From Prevotella sp. (GTDB taxonomy: Bacteria; Bacteroidota; Bacteroidia; Bacteroidales; Bacteroidaceae), in contig JAGAGD010000044.1 of NCBI GenBank assembly GCA_017627765.1, positions 36,786 through 100,785 of the forward strand: 64,000 bases of DNA, in the 5' to 3' direction. Within the stretch, counting starts at the first letter, position 1. Each line of letters starts with the position of its first letter. The notes beneath the pieces were generated by a model that searched no databases, was not told the origin of the DNA, and saw only the letters and a program-made list of their open reading frames with translations. This document shows positions 54,189 to 63,590 of this stretch, piece by piece. The position numbers were made by a program, and so were the translations under genes.

Positions 54189-54219
54189 TTTGCCGTATTA
54201 TATTTTTTTCGTACTTTTG
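54189..54219 (+). promoter_or_regulatory. Promoter of the MORN protein gene
   Basis: TTTG at 54189-54192, 19 bases, TACTTTTG at 54212-54219, 23 bases before the ATG. Confidence 0.65.
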
Positions 54220-54242
54220 GCAAATAATTAAGATAGAAAAAA

Positions 54243-55361
54243 ATGAAAATCAATAGAAATATAATCGCTGTCTTTTTGTTAATGTCAACGCAAGTCGTAA
54301 TGGCTCAGAAGATTACACTTGGTTCATGCATCACAAAGGATAAAGGACAATATAATGGTGAGATGGTTGCTGGTAAGCCACACGGTAAAGGTCGTGCGGT
54401 ATATCCAAATGGCGACATTTATGAAGGAGAATATGCCAAAGGAATGCGCAACGGTCAAGGTGTCTACTCTTTTTCTGATGGAGAAAAATATGAGGGTACG
54501 TGGCTAAACGATCAGCAGCACGGCAAGGGGACATACTATTTTTCTAACAATAACCGCTATGAGGGACTTTGGTATCGCGACTACCAGCAAGGACACGGCA
54601 TAATGTATTACTATAATGGCGATGTCTACGATGGCGAATGGGTAAAAGACATGCGGGAAGGAAAAGGCCGCTATACTTTCAAGAGCGGTGCTTATTATAG
54701 CGGAAAGTGGAAAGGTGACATGAAAAACGGCGAGGGTACTTTCGACTGGGGCGACGGTTCTTCCTATTCTGGTATGTGGGTTAACAATCAGCGTTCAGGC
54801 AAAGGTACATTCAAGTATGCTGATGGCGATGTATATATAGGTGAATGGAAAGAAGACAACCAGAATGGTAAAGGTATATATAAGTTCCAGAATGGCGATG
54901 TTTACGAAGGTAACTATGTTGACGGTGAACGTACCGGAGATGGCATTTTCACTTATGCCAACGGCGATAAATATACAGGTAGATTTCTCAATGGAGATAA
55001 ATCTGGCGTAGGAACTTATGTGTGGAAAAATGGAGATACTTATGTTGGCGATTGGAAAAACGACCAGCAAAATGGTCATGGTAAATTGACAACAAAGGGG
55101 GGCGATGTCTACGAAGGTCAGTTTAAAAAAGGAAATGTTGAAGGAGAAGTCATAATCCATTTCCATGACGGAAGTCGTTTCAAAGGAGTCTATCGCAACG
55201 GAAAGCGTAATGGCGGTGCTATAGAGGAAACAAAAGACGGAAAACGTTTTGAGGGTTACTATATTGACGATAAACGCGATGGTAATTTTGTAGAAAAAGA
55301 CCGTGATGGTAGGATTACTGCTCATGGCAGATATGAGAATGGAAGGCGAATTGAAGAATAG
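54243..55361 (+). CDS. Secreted protein of fourteen MORN repeats
   Basis: 372 residues. Residues 1-21 are a signal peptide (NIIAVFLLMSTQVVMAQK). From about residue 37 to 358 there are fourteen consecutive repeats of exactly 23 residues, of the form YxGxWxxGxxxGxGxxxxxNGDx (for example YEGEYAKGMRNGQGVYSFSDG). The last three or four are degenerate. MORN repeats form a beta-sheet ribbon; lipid and protein binding have been proposed. Here the export signal puts it in the periplasm or outside, unlike the cytosolic eukaryotic examples. It is 57 bases before glgB with only a weak hairpin between, so co-transcription is possible. Confidence 0.88.
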   Translation: MKINRNIIAVFLLMSTQVVMAQKITLGSCITKDKGQYNGEMVAGKPHGKGRAVYPNGDIYEGEYAKGMRNGQGVYSFSDGEKYEGTWLNDQQHGKGTYYFSNNNRYEGLWYRDYQQGHGIMYYYNGDVYDGEWVKDMREGKGRYTFKSGAYYSGKWKGDMKNGEGTFDWGDGSSYSGMWVNNQRSGKGTFKYADGDVYIGEWKEDNQNGKGIYKFQNGDVYEGNYVDGERTGDGIFTYANGDKYTGRFLNGDKSGVGTYVWKNGDTYVGDWKNDQQNGHGKLTTKGGDVYEGQFKKGNVEGEVIIHFHDGSRFKGVYRNGKRNGGAIEETKDGKRFEGYYIDDKRDGNFVEKDRDGRITAHGRYENGRRIEE

Positions 55362-55379
55362 TTACTTATGGTGACTATT
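55357..55379 (+). terminator. Weak hairpin overlapping the MORN gene stop
   Basis: AATAGTTAC pairs with GTGACTATT (one G-U) over 5 bases, then CTTTCTTG. It could attenuate transcription into glgB but lacks a proper T-run. Confidence 0.3.
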
Positions 55380-55418
55380 CTTTCTTGTTTCTATATTTAT
55401 TAAAATCGTTCTTCGGAA

Positions 55419-57449
55419 ATGCAGCAAACAGATACATCCAATATCGGAATAGTTAGTCGAGACATGTGGCTTAAGCCTTATGAAGCAATTATAAGGAAGC
55501 GACATGACAAAGCTCAGACCAAAATGCAGTTGTTGACTGGCAATGGCAAATTTTCGTTATCTGAATTTGCAAACGGTTATCGTTATTTTGGTTTGCAGCA
55601 TAACGATGACGGATGGACTTTCAGAGAGTGGGCTCCAAATGCTACTGCAATATACCTTGTTGGCGATTTCAATGACTGGCAAGAGTCTGAGCGGTATCGT
55701 CTGAAAAGAATTGGTATTTCTGGTTATTGGGAAATTGAATTACCGTCAGAAACACTTAAACATGGTCAGCATTACAAGATAAATGTTTATTGGAATGGTG
55801 GACAAGGAGAGCGCATTCCTGCATGGGCAACTCGTGTAGTTCAAGATGAAACAACCCGTCTTTTCTCTGCACAGGTTTGGTCTCCTCATGAAAAATATTC
55901 GTGGAAAATAAAGAATTTCCAACCTCGTCGCAGCCCGCTTCTCATTTATGAGTGCCATATAGGAATGGGTCAAGATTGTGAAAGGGTAGGAACATATAAT
56001 GAGTTTCGTGAAAATGTTTTGCCTAGAATTGTAAGTGCTGGATATAATTGTATTCAGCTAATGGCTATTCAGGAGCATCCTTACTATGGGTCTTTTGGTT
56101 ATCATGTCAGTTCTTTCTTTGCTCCTTCAAGTCGTTTTGGTACTCCCGAGGAGCTTAAAATGCTGATAGACGAGGCTCATTCTAAAGGTTTAGCTGTGAT
56201 AATGGATATTGTTCATTCTCATGCGGTTAAGAATGAAGATGAAGGATTGGGCAATTTCTGTGGCGACAATAGCCAGTATTTCTGCAAGGGAAGTCGCCGA
56301 CAACATCCTGCATGGGACTCTCTTTGCTTTGATTATAGTAAAGATGAAGTCATCCATTTTCTCCTTTCTAATTGCAAATACTGGTTAGAAGAATTTCATT
56401 TTGATGGATTTCGCTTCGATGGAGTTACCTCAATGCTTTATTTTAGTCATGGTTTAGGTGAGGCTTTTGTCAATTACGATGACTATTTTAATGGCAAGCA
56501 AGACGAAGATGCTATTTGTTATTTAACATTAGCCAATATGCTTATTCACCAGATAAACCCAAAAGCTTTTACGATTGCCGAAGAGGTTAGCGGAATGCCA
56601 GGACTGGCTGCAAAGGTAGAAGATGGCGGCTATGGTTTCGATTATCGTATGGCGATGAATATACCAGACTATTGGATAAAGCTCATAAAGGAGACTCCAG
56701 ACGAGCAATGGAAACCTTCTTCGCTGTTTTGGGAACTTTGTAATAGACGTAAAGATGAACGAACTATCTCTTATTGCGAAAGTCACGATCAGGCTCTGGT
56801 AGGCGATAAGACGATCATTTTCCGTCTTGTTGATTCTGATATGTATTGGCATTTCAAGATTGGCGATGAAAATGAAACTGCGCGTAGGGGAATTGCTTTG
56901 CACAAGATGATTCGTCTTGCAACCTTATCAACTATAAATGGTGGCTATCTCAATTTCATGGGTAATGAATTTGGACATCCAGAATGGATTGATTTTCCGC
57001 GTGAGGGCAATGGCTGGAGCCATAAATATGCTCGCCGCCAATGGCGTCTTGCCGATGATGACGACCTCTGTTATAAGTGGCTTGCGCTCTTTGATGCAGA
57101 AATGTTGCGAGTGGTTAAAATGCAGAAAAATTTTATTCGAACTGCTGTTAATGAGATATGGCATGATGATTCCGACCAGATTCTGGCGTTTAGTCGTGCA
57201 AACATGGTTTTCATTTTCAATTTCTCTCCATCAAAATCGTATACTGATTATGGCTTTTTGGTAAAGGAAGGGGCATACGAAGTGGTGCTAAATACTGACA
57301 ATAAAGCTTTTGGTGGTAATGGTTTTGCAGATGACAGCGTGACACATTTCACTATTCATGACGAATTATATGCACATCAGAACAAAGGATGGTTGAAAAT
57401 GTATATTCCAGCCCGTTCAGCAGTTGTGCTTAGAAAGAAAGATGGTTGA
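55419..57449 (+). CDS. glgB: 1,4-alpha-glucan branching enzyme
   Basis: Introduces alpha-1,6 branches in glycogen. 676 residues. A CBM48 domain (about 55-150: GWTFREWAPNATAIYLVGDFNDW) precedes the GH13 barrel. The barrel has IMDIVHSHAVKN, GFRFDGVTSMLY (nucleophile D334), FTIAEEVSGMPG (acid/base E388) and ESHDQALVGD (D457). NFMGNEFGHPEWIDFPREGNGWSH and the C-terminal beta domain complete it. The architecture is closer to the eukaryote-like branching enzymes than to the 730-residue E. coli type with its additional N-domain. No other glycogen gene is in the window. Confidence 0.95.
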   Translation: MQQTDTSNIGIVSRDMWLKPYEAIIRKRHDKAQTKMQLLTGNGKFSLSEFANGYRYFGLQHNDDGWTFREWAPNATAIYLVGDFNDWQESERYRLKRIGISGYWEIELPSETLKHGQHYKINVYWNGGQGERIPAWATRVVQDETTRLFSAQVWSPHEKYSWKIKNFQPRRSPLLIYECHIGMGQDCERVGTYNEFRENVLPRIVSAGYNCIQLMAIQEHPYYGSFGYHVSSFFAPSSRFGTPEELKMLIDEAHSKGLAVIMDIVHSHAVKNEDEGLGNFCGDNSQYFCKGSRRQHPAWDSLCFDYSKDEVIHFLLSNCKYWLEEFHFDGFRFDGVTSMLYFSHGLGEAFVNYDDYFNGKQDEDAICYLTLANMLIHQINPKAFTIAEEVSGMPGLAAKVEDGGYGFDYRMAMNIPDYWIKLIKETPDEQWKPSSLFWELCNRRKDERTISYCESHDQALVGDKTIIFRLVDSDMYWHFKIGDENETARRGIALHKMIRLATLSTINGGYLNFMGNEFGHPEWIDFPREGNGWSHKYARRQWRLADDDDLCYKWLALFDAEMLRVVKMQKNFIRTAVNEIWHDDSDQILAFSRANMVFIFNFSPSKSYTDYGFLVKEGAYEVVLNTDNKAFGGNGFADDSVTHFTIHDELYAHQNKGWLKMYIPARSAVVLRKKDG

Positions 57450-57550
57450 TGAAAATTAGCATAAGTTTCCTTTCTTTTCGATATGGTTTTATGCGTTTAA
57501 TCATCGTTTCGGATATATTTAAAATAAAAAAGTAAAACTTGAAGTTGTAA

Positions 57551-58642
57551 ATGTTTGACGATAATAATAAGACTACATCACATTATATATATATGCGTAC
57601 TATTTGCGCAATAGTGTTTGTTACATTCACTTTCTCTTATTTGTTTTTCTATCAGTCTGATGTCTTGACATTGACACAGCATATACTTTCAGGCGGGAAA
57701 ACCCATTATCAGCCACTTATCGGTTCGTTGCTGATTACATTATTATTGTTTCTCGTTCAGCTGGGAGTATATTTTCTAACCAGAATAAGATTGCGTTTCC
57801 ACGCCCTTACTTATTTTCCGTCATTGCTTTTATTGGCTGTCCTCACAAATATTGAGCCTGAGATTATACAGAATAAAACATATATTCATTGGTTTTGGGC
57901 AGCTCCTTTGCTTCTGATAATATATGTTTTTGCAGTTTTTTTAGTAAAACAGTATCAGCAGATTGAAACATTCGAACCAAAGGTTAGTTTTGCAATAAAG
58001 TTGTTGTGGATAAATTTATTGCAGTTGTTTTTTATGTTTCTATTTGTTGGAGTTGTGGGTAGCAATAATGATATACTTCATTATCGGCTTAAGATGGAAA
58101 CAAGTATTCTTCGCTCTGATTACGAAACGGCGCTCAGTGTCGGGAAAAAATCGCTTATTAGTGATAGTAGCCTGACTATGCTTCGTGCTTTTTGTTTGTC
58201 GCAGAAACATAAACTTGGTGAAGATTTCTTTACCTATCCGATAGTTGGTGGAAGCGAATCTTTGTTGCCTGACAATGATAATGTTAAGACATATTTATTT
58301 CCTTCTGATTCAATCATAAAATTATCGAAACGTAAGTCTGTATATTATGATTATAAACTTGTTAAGTTGCTGCTGGATAGGAATTTGTCTTTGTTTGTTA
58401 AAGAGTTGGGAAAGTATTATAAAATAGACTCTAAATTACCTGTTCATTATAAAGAGGCACTTACCTTATATGCTGAAAAATATCCAAGCGAAAAAGCTAT
58501 TTTTCAAGATGAAGCCATGAAGGCCGACTATTTGGACTTTGACAAAATGAAACATAGTCATACCGACAAAATGGCTCGGATGTCTGAATTGCGTGATGTT
58601 TACGGCACGACCTATTGGTTCTATTATTTCTATGGTGTTTAG
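57551..58642 (+). CDS. Membrane protein of unknown function, probably DUF6057-like
   Basis: 363 residues. Five membrane helices (about 16-34, 56-75, 84-98, 112-130, 145-168) occupy the first half. The second half is a soluble, helical, probably periplasmic domain with alternating hydrophobic positions and a TPR-like look (DYETALSVGKKSLISDSSL). It ends in an aromatic-rich tail (TTYWFYYFYGV). I recognise no enzyme motif; the resemblance to DUF6057 is from memory and tentative. The start could also be the internal ATG at residue 15, just before the first helix. It lies 101 bases after glgB. Confidence 0.7.
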   Translation: MFDDNNKTTSHYIYMRTICAIVFVTFTFSYLFFYQSDVLTLTQHILSGGKTHYQPLIGSLLITLLLFLVQLGVYFLTRIRLRFHALTYFPSLLLLAVLTNIEPEIIQNKTYIHWFWAAPLLLIIYVFAVFLVKQYQQIETFEPKVSFAIKLLWINLLQLFFMFLFVGVVGSNNDILHYRLKMETSILRSDYETALSVGKKSLISDSSLTMLRAFCLSQKHKLGEDFFTYPIVGGSESLLPDNDNVKTYLFPSDSIIKLSKRKSVYYDYKLVKLLLDRNLSLFVKELGKYYKIDSKLPVHYKEALTLYAEKYPSEKAIFQDEAMKADYLDFDKMKHSHTDKMARMSELRDVYGTTYWFYYFYGV

Positions 58643-58661
58643 ATTTTGTAGCTGATTACTC

Positions 58662-60479
58662 TTAAAGGGATTCTTTCAGGATGTTGTTAAGAAGAAATGT
58701 TGCATTCTGGTTCTTTGCTGCACCTCTTGTGATTTTATATGTATAAGTAACTTTGTCAGAAAGGCCTATTTCAAAACAATAGTTCAAAAAACGTTCAGGA
58801 TGCTCCTGTTCCATCTTTGATAGTTCTAAGTCGTGAGTTGCAACAACTCCTGTAACAGGCAAAGAGGAAACTGATTTGAGGAATAGTCGAGAACCATTAA
58901 GTTTGTCAAGTGAATTTGTACCTTTCAGTATTTCGTCAAGAATTATCAGTGTATTTTTATTTTTCTTGCATGCTTCTATAAGTTGTTTCAGTCGTAATAG
59001 CTCTGCATTGAAGTAGGATATGCCATGAGAAAGGTCGTCGGTAGTTCTCATGCTGCTGAACAATGAGAATACAGATACTTTTAGTTCATCAGCAAATACT
59101 GGCATGCCAGACATTGCTAATATGTAGTTTATGCCTATAGAGCGAAGGAAAGTGCTTTTTCCTGCCATGTTAGCACCTGTTATTATGTAGTATTTCCTGT
59201 TGTCTATATTGAAGTCGTTGCCAACTGCTTTATCGCCAAGAAAAGGATGGCGTAACGATTTTGCCTGATATATTACATCTTCATTTTCCACTATCTCGGC
59301 ATCAACAGCCTGTGGCTCATTAAATCTGAATGTAGCCATTGACACTGAAGCGTCAAATTTGCTTATTGCGTCAATCCATTCTTCAATCCTAAACATGTAT
59401 TTTTCTTGCCAGTGAAGAAAACGTCTGACAATGAAGAAGTCGTACAGTAAGAATGTATTGAATAGCAAAATGCCAAGTATGTTTGCTCTTCTGTCAATAC
59501 TGTCGAGTAGCGTTTTTAATTCATTGAATGCTAATTCTGCATTTGCATCATTAGAAGTCAGGGTGCTGATGATGTTTTTATTGCCTTTGCTCTCAAGTTT
59601 AGAATTTGCGATTATACTTATCTGAGATATGTAGTTTTTCAGTTGTTTATGTATTACTCCAACGGCTTTTGACATCTTCTTAATAGGATTAAGGCATAGA
59701 GAGTAGACTATAAAAAACTGTATTGAGCCCCAGACAATCGGCAGATTGCTGCTTGTAATACCTAATATGGAAGTGATAATAGTTCCCAAAAAGCAAGTTA
59801 TAGCCAATAACACAATAGCAAGTGATATTCTTGATTTGGGAAATGACGGTATATCTATGTCTCTTATATGATTTAGTTTATCGAGTATCTCTTTGGTATC
59901 TATTGTTTCTTTCTGACCTAATGACAGATAGTGTGCTCGCAAGTTCTCTCTATCTGCCAATTCTTTTATGGCATCTCTGTTTTCTGTAATTGCCTGAATG
60001 TTTGCTGGTTTTATATCAGATAGGATGTTGGCAAGACAGTCACTTCCGCCAGATGTAATCGTTCTGTTTATTCTATTGAATAAAGACAACTTCCCAAATA
60101 TGTCAAGGTCGAATGTAAAATCGTGTTGCGAATCAATATATTTCTCTCCATCTTGAAATGGAGAATAGTCTCCATTCAGGTAGGAAACTTCTTTTTCATA
60201 GACAATTTTCAGATTAACTTTTTCTTCAATTCTTCTTTCTGTCTGTTTGTCTCTTTGTCTGACGGCAATGTAAGAGATAATGCTTATAGCAGAAATTGCT
60301 AAAAATATATTTCCGCCATGCCACAAATAATATATAAGTATGGCACCTGCTGCTGTAATAAACGTCGCCAGTTCAAGTGTGATAAAAAGTTTATTGTACC
60401 TTTTCAGCCTTGAAATTTCAGATTTAAGTATTTGGATTTGTTGCAGATAAAACTCCTTTATTTCCTCTTTGTTGCGCAT
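58662..60479 (-). CDS. Membrane-anchored MutS-like ATPase
   Basis: 605 residues. Only the MutS core (lever and clamp-like helices about 120-400) and the ABC-type ATPase are present. Walker A GANMAGKST lies at 435-443, Walker B TLIILDEILKGTN at 510-522, DDLSHGISYF is the signature-like loop and GVVATHDLEL holds the switch His. The mismatch-binding domain I and the Smr domain of MutS2 are missing. Four hydrophobic helices (31-53, 56-73, 218-240, 246-264) suggest it sits in the inner membrane. Such proteins are usually annotated MutS, but a role in mismatch repair is doubtful. It is the last gene of an operon behind ruvC. Confidence 0.85.
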   Translation of the reverse strand: MRNKEEIKEFYLQQIQILKSEISRLKRYNKLFITLELATFITAAGAILIYYLWHGGNIFLAISAISIISYIAVRQRDKQTERRIEEKVNLKIVYEKEVSYLNGDYSPFQDGEKYIDSQHDFTFDLDIFGKLSLFNRINRTITSGGSDCLANILSDIKPANIQAITENRDAIKELADRENLRAHYLSLGQKETIDTKEILDKLNHIRDIDIPSFPKSRISLAIVLLAITCFLGTIITSILGITSSNLPIVWGSIQFFIVYSLCLNPIKKMSKAVGVIHKQLKNYISQISIIANSKLESKGNKNIISTLTSNDANAELAFNELKTLLDSIDRRANILGILLFNTFLLYDFFIVRRFLHWQEKYMFRIEEWIDAISKFDASVSMATFRFNEPQAVDAEIVENEDVIYQAKSLRHPFLGDKAVGNDFNIDNRKYYIITGANMAGKSTFLRSIGINYILAMSGMPVFADELKVSVFSLFSSMRTTDDLSHGISYFNAELLRLKQLIEACKKNKNTLIILDEILKGTNSLDKLNGSRLFLKSVSSLPVTGVVATHDLELSKMEQEHPERFLNYCFEIGLSDKVTYTYKITRGAAKNQNATFLLNNILKESL

Positions 60480-60545
60480 GATTTTGTTTCTTTATTTGAT
60501 TTAAGTTTTATATATAAAAAGACAAAGAAAGTTCCCTCCCCGATA

Positions 60546-61109
60546 CTATTTCTTTATTCTGCTTTGGTTGCGTGCGGCGAAGTCCTTCCACCCATGGTAA
60601 CTAACGTCAGATTCTGGCTTGCCCATCTGCATGAAATGGCAGTAGGCTGCGCCTAAAGCATCGGTGGCATCCATAAATCTCGGCATCTCTTCTTCTTTAA
60701 GGTGGAGTAGTCGTTGCAGCATTCCCGCAACTTGCTCCTTCGATGCTTGCCCTTGCCCCGTAATAGCCATTTTTATCTTTAGCGGAGCATATTCATGTAT
60801 TGGGATGCTATGGTGTATGGCTGCTGCTATTGCTACGCCCTGCGCACGACCAAGCTTTAGCATAGATTGTACGTTTTTGCCAAAAAAGGGAGCTTCGATA
60901 GCCATTTCGTCGGGCAGAAACTCGTCGATAATTCCTGTAACACGTTCAAAAATCTTGCCCAGTCTTAAATAAGTGTCGCCGACTTTTCGCATATCAATGA
61001 CGCCCATCGCCACCATTTCCGCCTTGTTGCCGACAACGCGTATTATTCCATATCCCATTACATTCGTGCCAGGGTCTATGCCAAGAATTATCTTTTCCGC
61101 CTTATTCAT
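60546..61109 (-). CDS. ruvC: Holliday junction resolvase RuvC
   Basis: Cleaves four-way DNA junctions during recombination. 187 residues. The four catalytic acids are visible: D12 in [15 protein letters not shown]72 in [11 protein letters not shown], and D147 and D150 in [15 protein letters not shown]. The basic C-terminus ([14 protein letters not shown]) fits DNA binding. It starts 18 bases from the metallo-hydrolase gene. ruvA and ruvB are not in the window. Confidence 0.97.
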   Translation of the reverse strand: MNKAEKIILGIDPGTNVMGYGIIRVVGNKAEMVAMGVIDMRKVGDTYLRLGKIFERVTGIIDEFLPDEMAIEAPFFGKNVQSMLKLGRAQGVAIAAAIHHSIPIHEYAPLKIKMAITGQGQASKEQVAGMLQRLLHLKEEEMPRFMDATDALGAAYCHFMQMGKPESDVSYHGWKDFAARNQSRIKK

Positions 61110-61127
61110 CTTGTGAAGTTGACTGTT

Positions 61128-61772
61128 TTATCTTTCAAGGAAGGGGTTGGTCTGCAGTTCTATTCCTATTGTCGTTTCACTGCCGTGTCCTGGTTTCACC
61201 ATAGTTTCGTCAGGTAGTTGAGCCAGGGTTCTCAGACTTTGAATAATCTGCATCATGTTTCCGCCTTGCAGGTCGGTTCTGCCTATTGACTGTTGAAACA
61301 GGGTGTCGCCTGTAAAAACTACATTCTCCTCTTTGCAATAGAAGCAAACCGAACCGCGAGAGTGTCCTGGAGTTGGCATGACTTTCAGTTTGTGGCTGCC
61401 AAAGTATACCGTTCCGTTTTCTTCGAGAATTGTTCCTGCTTTTGGCAGCTCAAAATTAAGCTGCATGCCATAGAACGAGGCTGCCTGCTCATTATATTGG
61501 TTCAGCATCTCGGCATCGTCGGCAGCAATCTCTGGTCTTAGTCCGAATTGCTCAAAAATGGTATTGTTACCGAAGTTATGGTCAAGATGTCCGTGAGTTG
61601 CCAGCAAGTGGACAGGTTTTAGGTCTTTGTGGGCTATATAATTACATATTTCGTCTCGCTCGTTTTGATAGAATGCTCCGCAGTCGATTATGACACACTC
61701 TTTTGTCTCATCGCTGACAACATAGCAGTTCTCTTCGAGCATATTGCATATAAACCTCTTAATCTCTATCAT
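61128..61772 (-). CDS. Metallo-beta-lactamase-fold hydrolase (glyoxalase II-like)
   Basis: 214 residues of the YcbL/GloB-like group. The zinc site reads LLATHGHLDHNFGN (HxHxDH), TPGHSRGSVCFY, VFTGDTLFQQSIGRTDL and KPGHGSET, so two metal ions can bind. It lacks the C-terminal substrate domain of classical glyoxalase II. A thioester hydrolase role is the family guess; the substrate is not determinable. It is probably co-transcribed with ruvC, 18 bases away. Confidence 0.9.
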   Translation of the reverse strand: MIEIKRFICNMLEENCYVVSDETKECVIIDCGAFYQNERDEICNYIAHKDLKPVHLLATHGHLDHNFGNNTIFEQFGLRPEIAADDAEMLNQYNEQAASFYGMQLNFELPKAGTILEENGTVYFGSHKLKVMPTPGHSRGSVCFYCKEENVVFTGDTLFQQSIGRTDLQGGNMMQIIQSLRTLAQLPDETMVKPGHGSETTIGIELQTNPFLER

Positions 61773-61890
61773 TTCTATGCTTTTTATTATTGTTGTTGAT
61801 TATTGATTGAAGCATCTCGCATTTTTTTTAATGCCGACACAGCAAGTAATAATGACCATATCTGTTTTGTGGCAGAGGCAAACATCTCTC

Positions 61891-62511
61891 TTACAATGGC
61901 AGGTAGAGTATATTTTTCTCAGCAAACCACTCTTCGTCAATCATCGTTGCTATTGGTGTAACTTCAATTATTTTCCTGAAAGGCTTTATTTCTTCGTTTA
62001 TGTTTCCACCTTTCAGGCATATTATGCCGTTTGGCAGTGCATTTATTTGCTTGTGTGATATGTTTTTCTTCACAATCTTCACTAAGTCGGGCAGGGGCAT
62101 GACGGCTCTGCTGACAACATAGTCGTATCTGCCTTTCTCGTCCTCGCCTCTCAGGTGGACAGCCTCAACGTTTTTCAGACCTATGGCATTGGCTATCTCC
62201 GTTGCTACCTTTATTTTCTTGCCTGTGCCGTCAATCAGTCGGAATCTGCACTCTGGGAATAATATAGCCAGGGGAATGCCTGGAAAACCGCCGCCAGTCC
62301 CGAAGTCGAGAATGCTTGTGTCTGGCTTGAATCTTGTGTAAAGTCCAATCGACAGCGAGTGCAGCACATGGTGAAGATAAAGATTGTCAATATCCTTTCG
62401 GGAAATAACATTTATTTTCTCGTTCCACTCATGATATAAACCGTCGAGACGCTCCAGCTGGGCAGTCTGCACGTCAGTCAGATCATGGAAATATTTTCTT
62501 ATCAGTTCCAT
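61891..62511 (-). CDS. rsmG: 16S rRNA (guanine527-N7)-methyltransferase
   Basis: Methylates G527 of 16S rRNA; loss is known to give low-level streptomycin resistance. 206 residues. Features are the N-terminal helices (LERLDGLYHEWNEKINVISRKD), the SAM motif ILDFGTGGGFPGIPLAILFP, LIDGTGKKIKVA, VHLRGED and DYVVSRAVMPLPDLV. The ATG overlaps the end of the DUF3298 gene by 10 bases, implying coupling. A 118-base gap without features separates it from the metallo-hydrolase. Confidence 0.95.
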   Translation of the reverse strand: MELIRKYFHDLTDVQTAQLERLDGLYHEWNEKINVISRKDIDNLYLHHVLHSLSIGLYTRFKPDTSILDFGTGGGFPGIPLAILFPECRFRLIDGTGKKIKVATEIANAIGLKNVEAVHLRGEDEKGRYDYVVSRAVMPLPDLVKIVKKNISHKQINALPNGIICLKGGNINEEIKPFRKIIEVTPIATMIDEEWFAEKNILYLPL

Positions 62512-63311
62512 TTCTTCATTATTTTTTTCAGGTCGGAGTAGCCAATCCTAACAACAATCTCACCCTTGTCGCGGTCGGCTATCTCACCTTTTATATATAT
62601 AAACTCAATGCCGTCGTCGTTAATGACGAAGTTATGAGAAGCATAGACGCTCCCGTTTGCAAAATACCCCTTGGCCTCCAACTCGTCTTCATCGTAAGAA
62701 CCAGTCATGTCGCAAAGCTCTTCTGCAATCAGCTCCTTTAGCTTGCGTTCAGCCCCAGGCACGAAGACGTCTTGCAGAGTCATTATGTGACCTGTTGAGG
62801 CAAGAATGTTTTTTGCAATAGTATATCTGGTTTCAGCCGACCCCATTTTGTTGTCAATGTCGGCGTAGTAGCATATTATGCCATTCCTGCCCATTTCCAC
62901 CCTCGTGTGCAGAATATAGGCAAGATCGGCCTGCTCCGTCGTTTTGTCGTCGCGATATATTGCCGCATAGAAGCTGCGGTAGTCCTCAATATATCTGTTG
63001 ATGAACGAGTCTGCCGCCTGCTTCGTAGACAGCTTCATGCCCGAGAGCGAGAGATAGTCTGGCGACAGGATGCCGCAGCGCATCAGCGAGTCGTTTATCT
63101 TCTCCGCATTGTTGCCGACAGCATAACACAGGTGAAGGCTTATCCTGCACGACGGGCTGCTGGGGTCGTCGGTGAGGTGTGCAACAGTGTCAATCACCAG
63201 ACTGTCGAAACCAACTCCCTCAATAGCAATGTCGCTGCCGTCTGACTTGCAATTAGTCATTGAAAACAATGTAATCGTAATTATGAAAACAGATATAATC
63301 GTTTTTTTCAT
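62502..63311 (-). CDS. DUF3298 (RsiV-like) putative lipoprotein
   Basis: 269 residues. The N-terminus ISVFIITITLFSMTNC is a lipoprotein signal with a Cys at residue 21, in TNCKSDG. The mature part begins with a DUF4163-like region, and the C-terminal half (about 170-265: GHIMTLQDVFVPGAERKLKEL, FVINDDGIEFIYIKGEIADRDKGEIVVRIGYSDLKKIM) matches DUF3298. This fold occurs in the lysozyme-binding anti-sigma factor RsiV, but no sigma factor or cytoplasmic anti-sigma region is present here. A binding role at the membrane is conceivable. The gene looks richer in G+C than most of the window. Confidence 0.8.
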   Translation of the reverse strand: MKKTIISVFIITITLFSMTNCKSDGSDIAIEGVGFDSLVIDTVAHLTDDPSSPSCRISLHLCYAVGNNAEKINDSLMRCGILSPDYLSLSGMKLSTKQAADSFINRYIEDYRSFYAAIYRDDKTTEQADLAYILHTRVEMGRNGIICYYADIDNKMGSAETRYTIAKNILASTGHIMTLQDVFVPGAERKLKELIAEELCDMTGSYDEDELEAKGYFANGSVYASHNFVINDDGIEFIYIKGEIADRDKGEIVVRIGYSDLKKIMKKWN

Positions 63312-63590
63312 TTCTTCTTCTTATGTTTTTTTTATAATATTCGTTTTTTTTGAAACAGCCAGATAATTTCTGCCCAGCTTGCTTGAATTGTGCCGAGTGC
63401 AGCATTTGATTATGCAAAATTACACTTTTTTCCTGAAAACACGAAAGAGCCAATGATAATCTTAGTCTTTATTTGCAATTCTCCTGCCAAGACAAGTTCG
63501 CCCTGCCGTCGGCTTTTTTGTTCCCGTTCCCGTTCACGTTAAAGTTCTTACAATCTGAAAGCTGTTTTTCGTTATATGTCTTTGCTGAGC
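63312..63590. other. Upstream region of the DUF3298 gene
   Basis: No gene is visible. It carries the -7 box at 63415-63422 and a short TTCCCG/TTCCCG/TTCACG repeat at 63521-63538, then runs into copy B of the dispersed repeat. Confidence 0.5.
63415..63422 (-). promoter_or_regulatory. -7 box of the DUF3298-rsmG operon
   Basis: TAATTTTG on the minus strand, 103 bases before the ATG. No -33 element at the standard distance. Confidence 0.4.

Noticed and set aside
54795-55325. Minus-strand open frame of 176 codons inside the MORN gene
   Set aside because: It arises from the repeat composition; the plus strand has the regular 23-residue repeats, signal peptide and promoter.
62502-63311. DUF3298 protein as an RsiV-type anti-sigma factor
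   Set aside because: There is no cytoplasmic anti-sigma region or transmembrane helix beyond the lipoprotein signal, and no sigma factor gene is adjacent.
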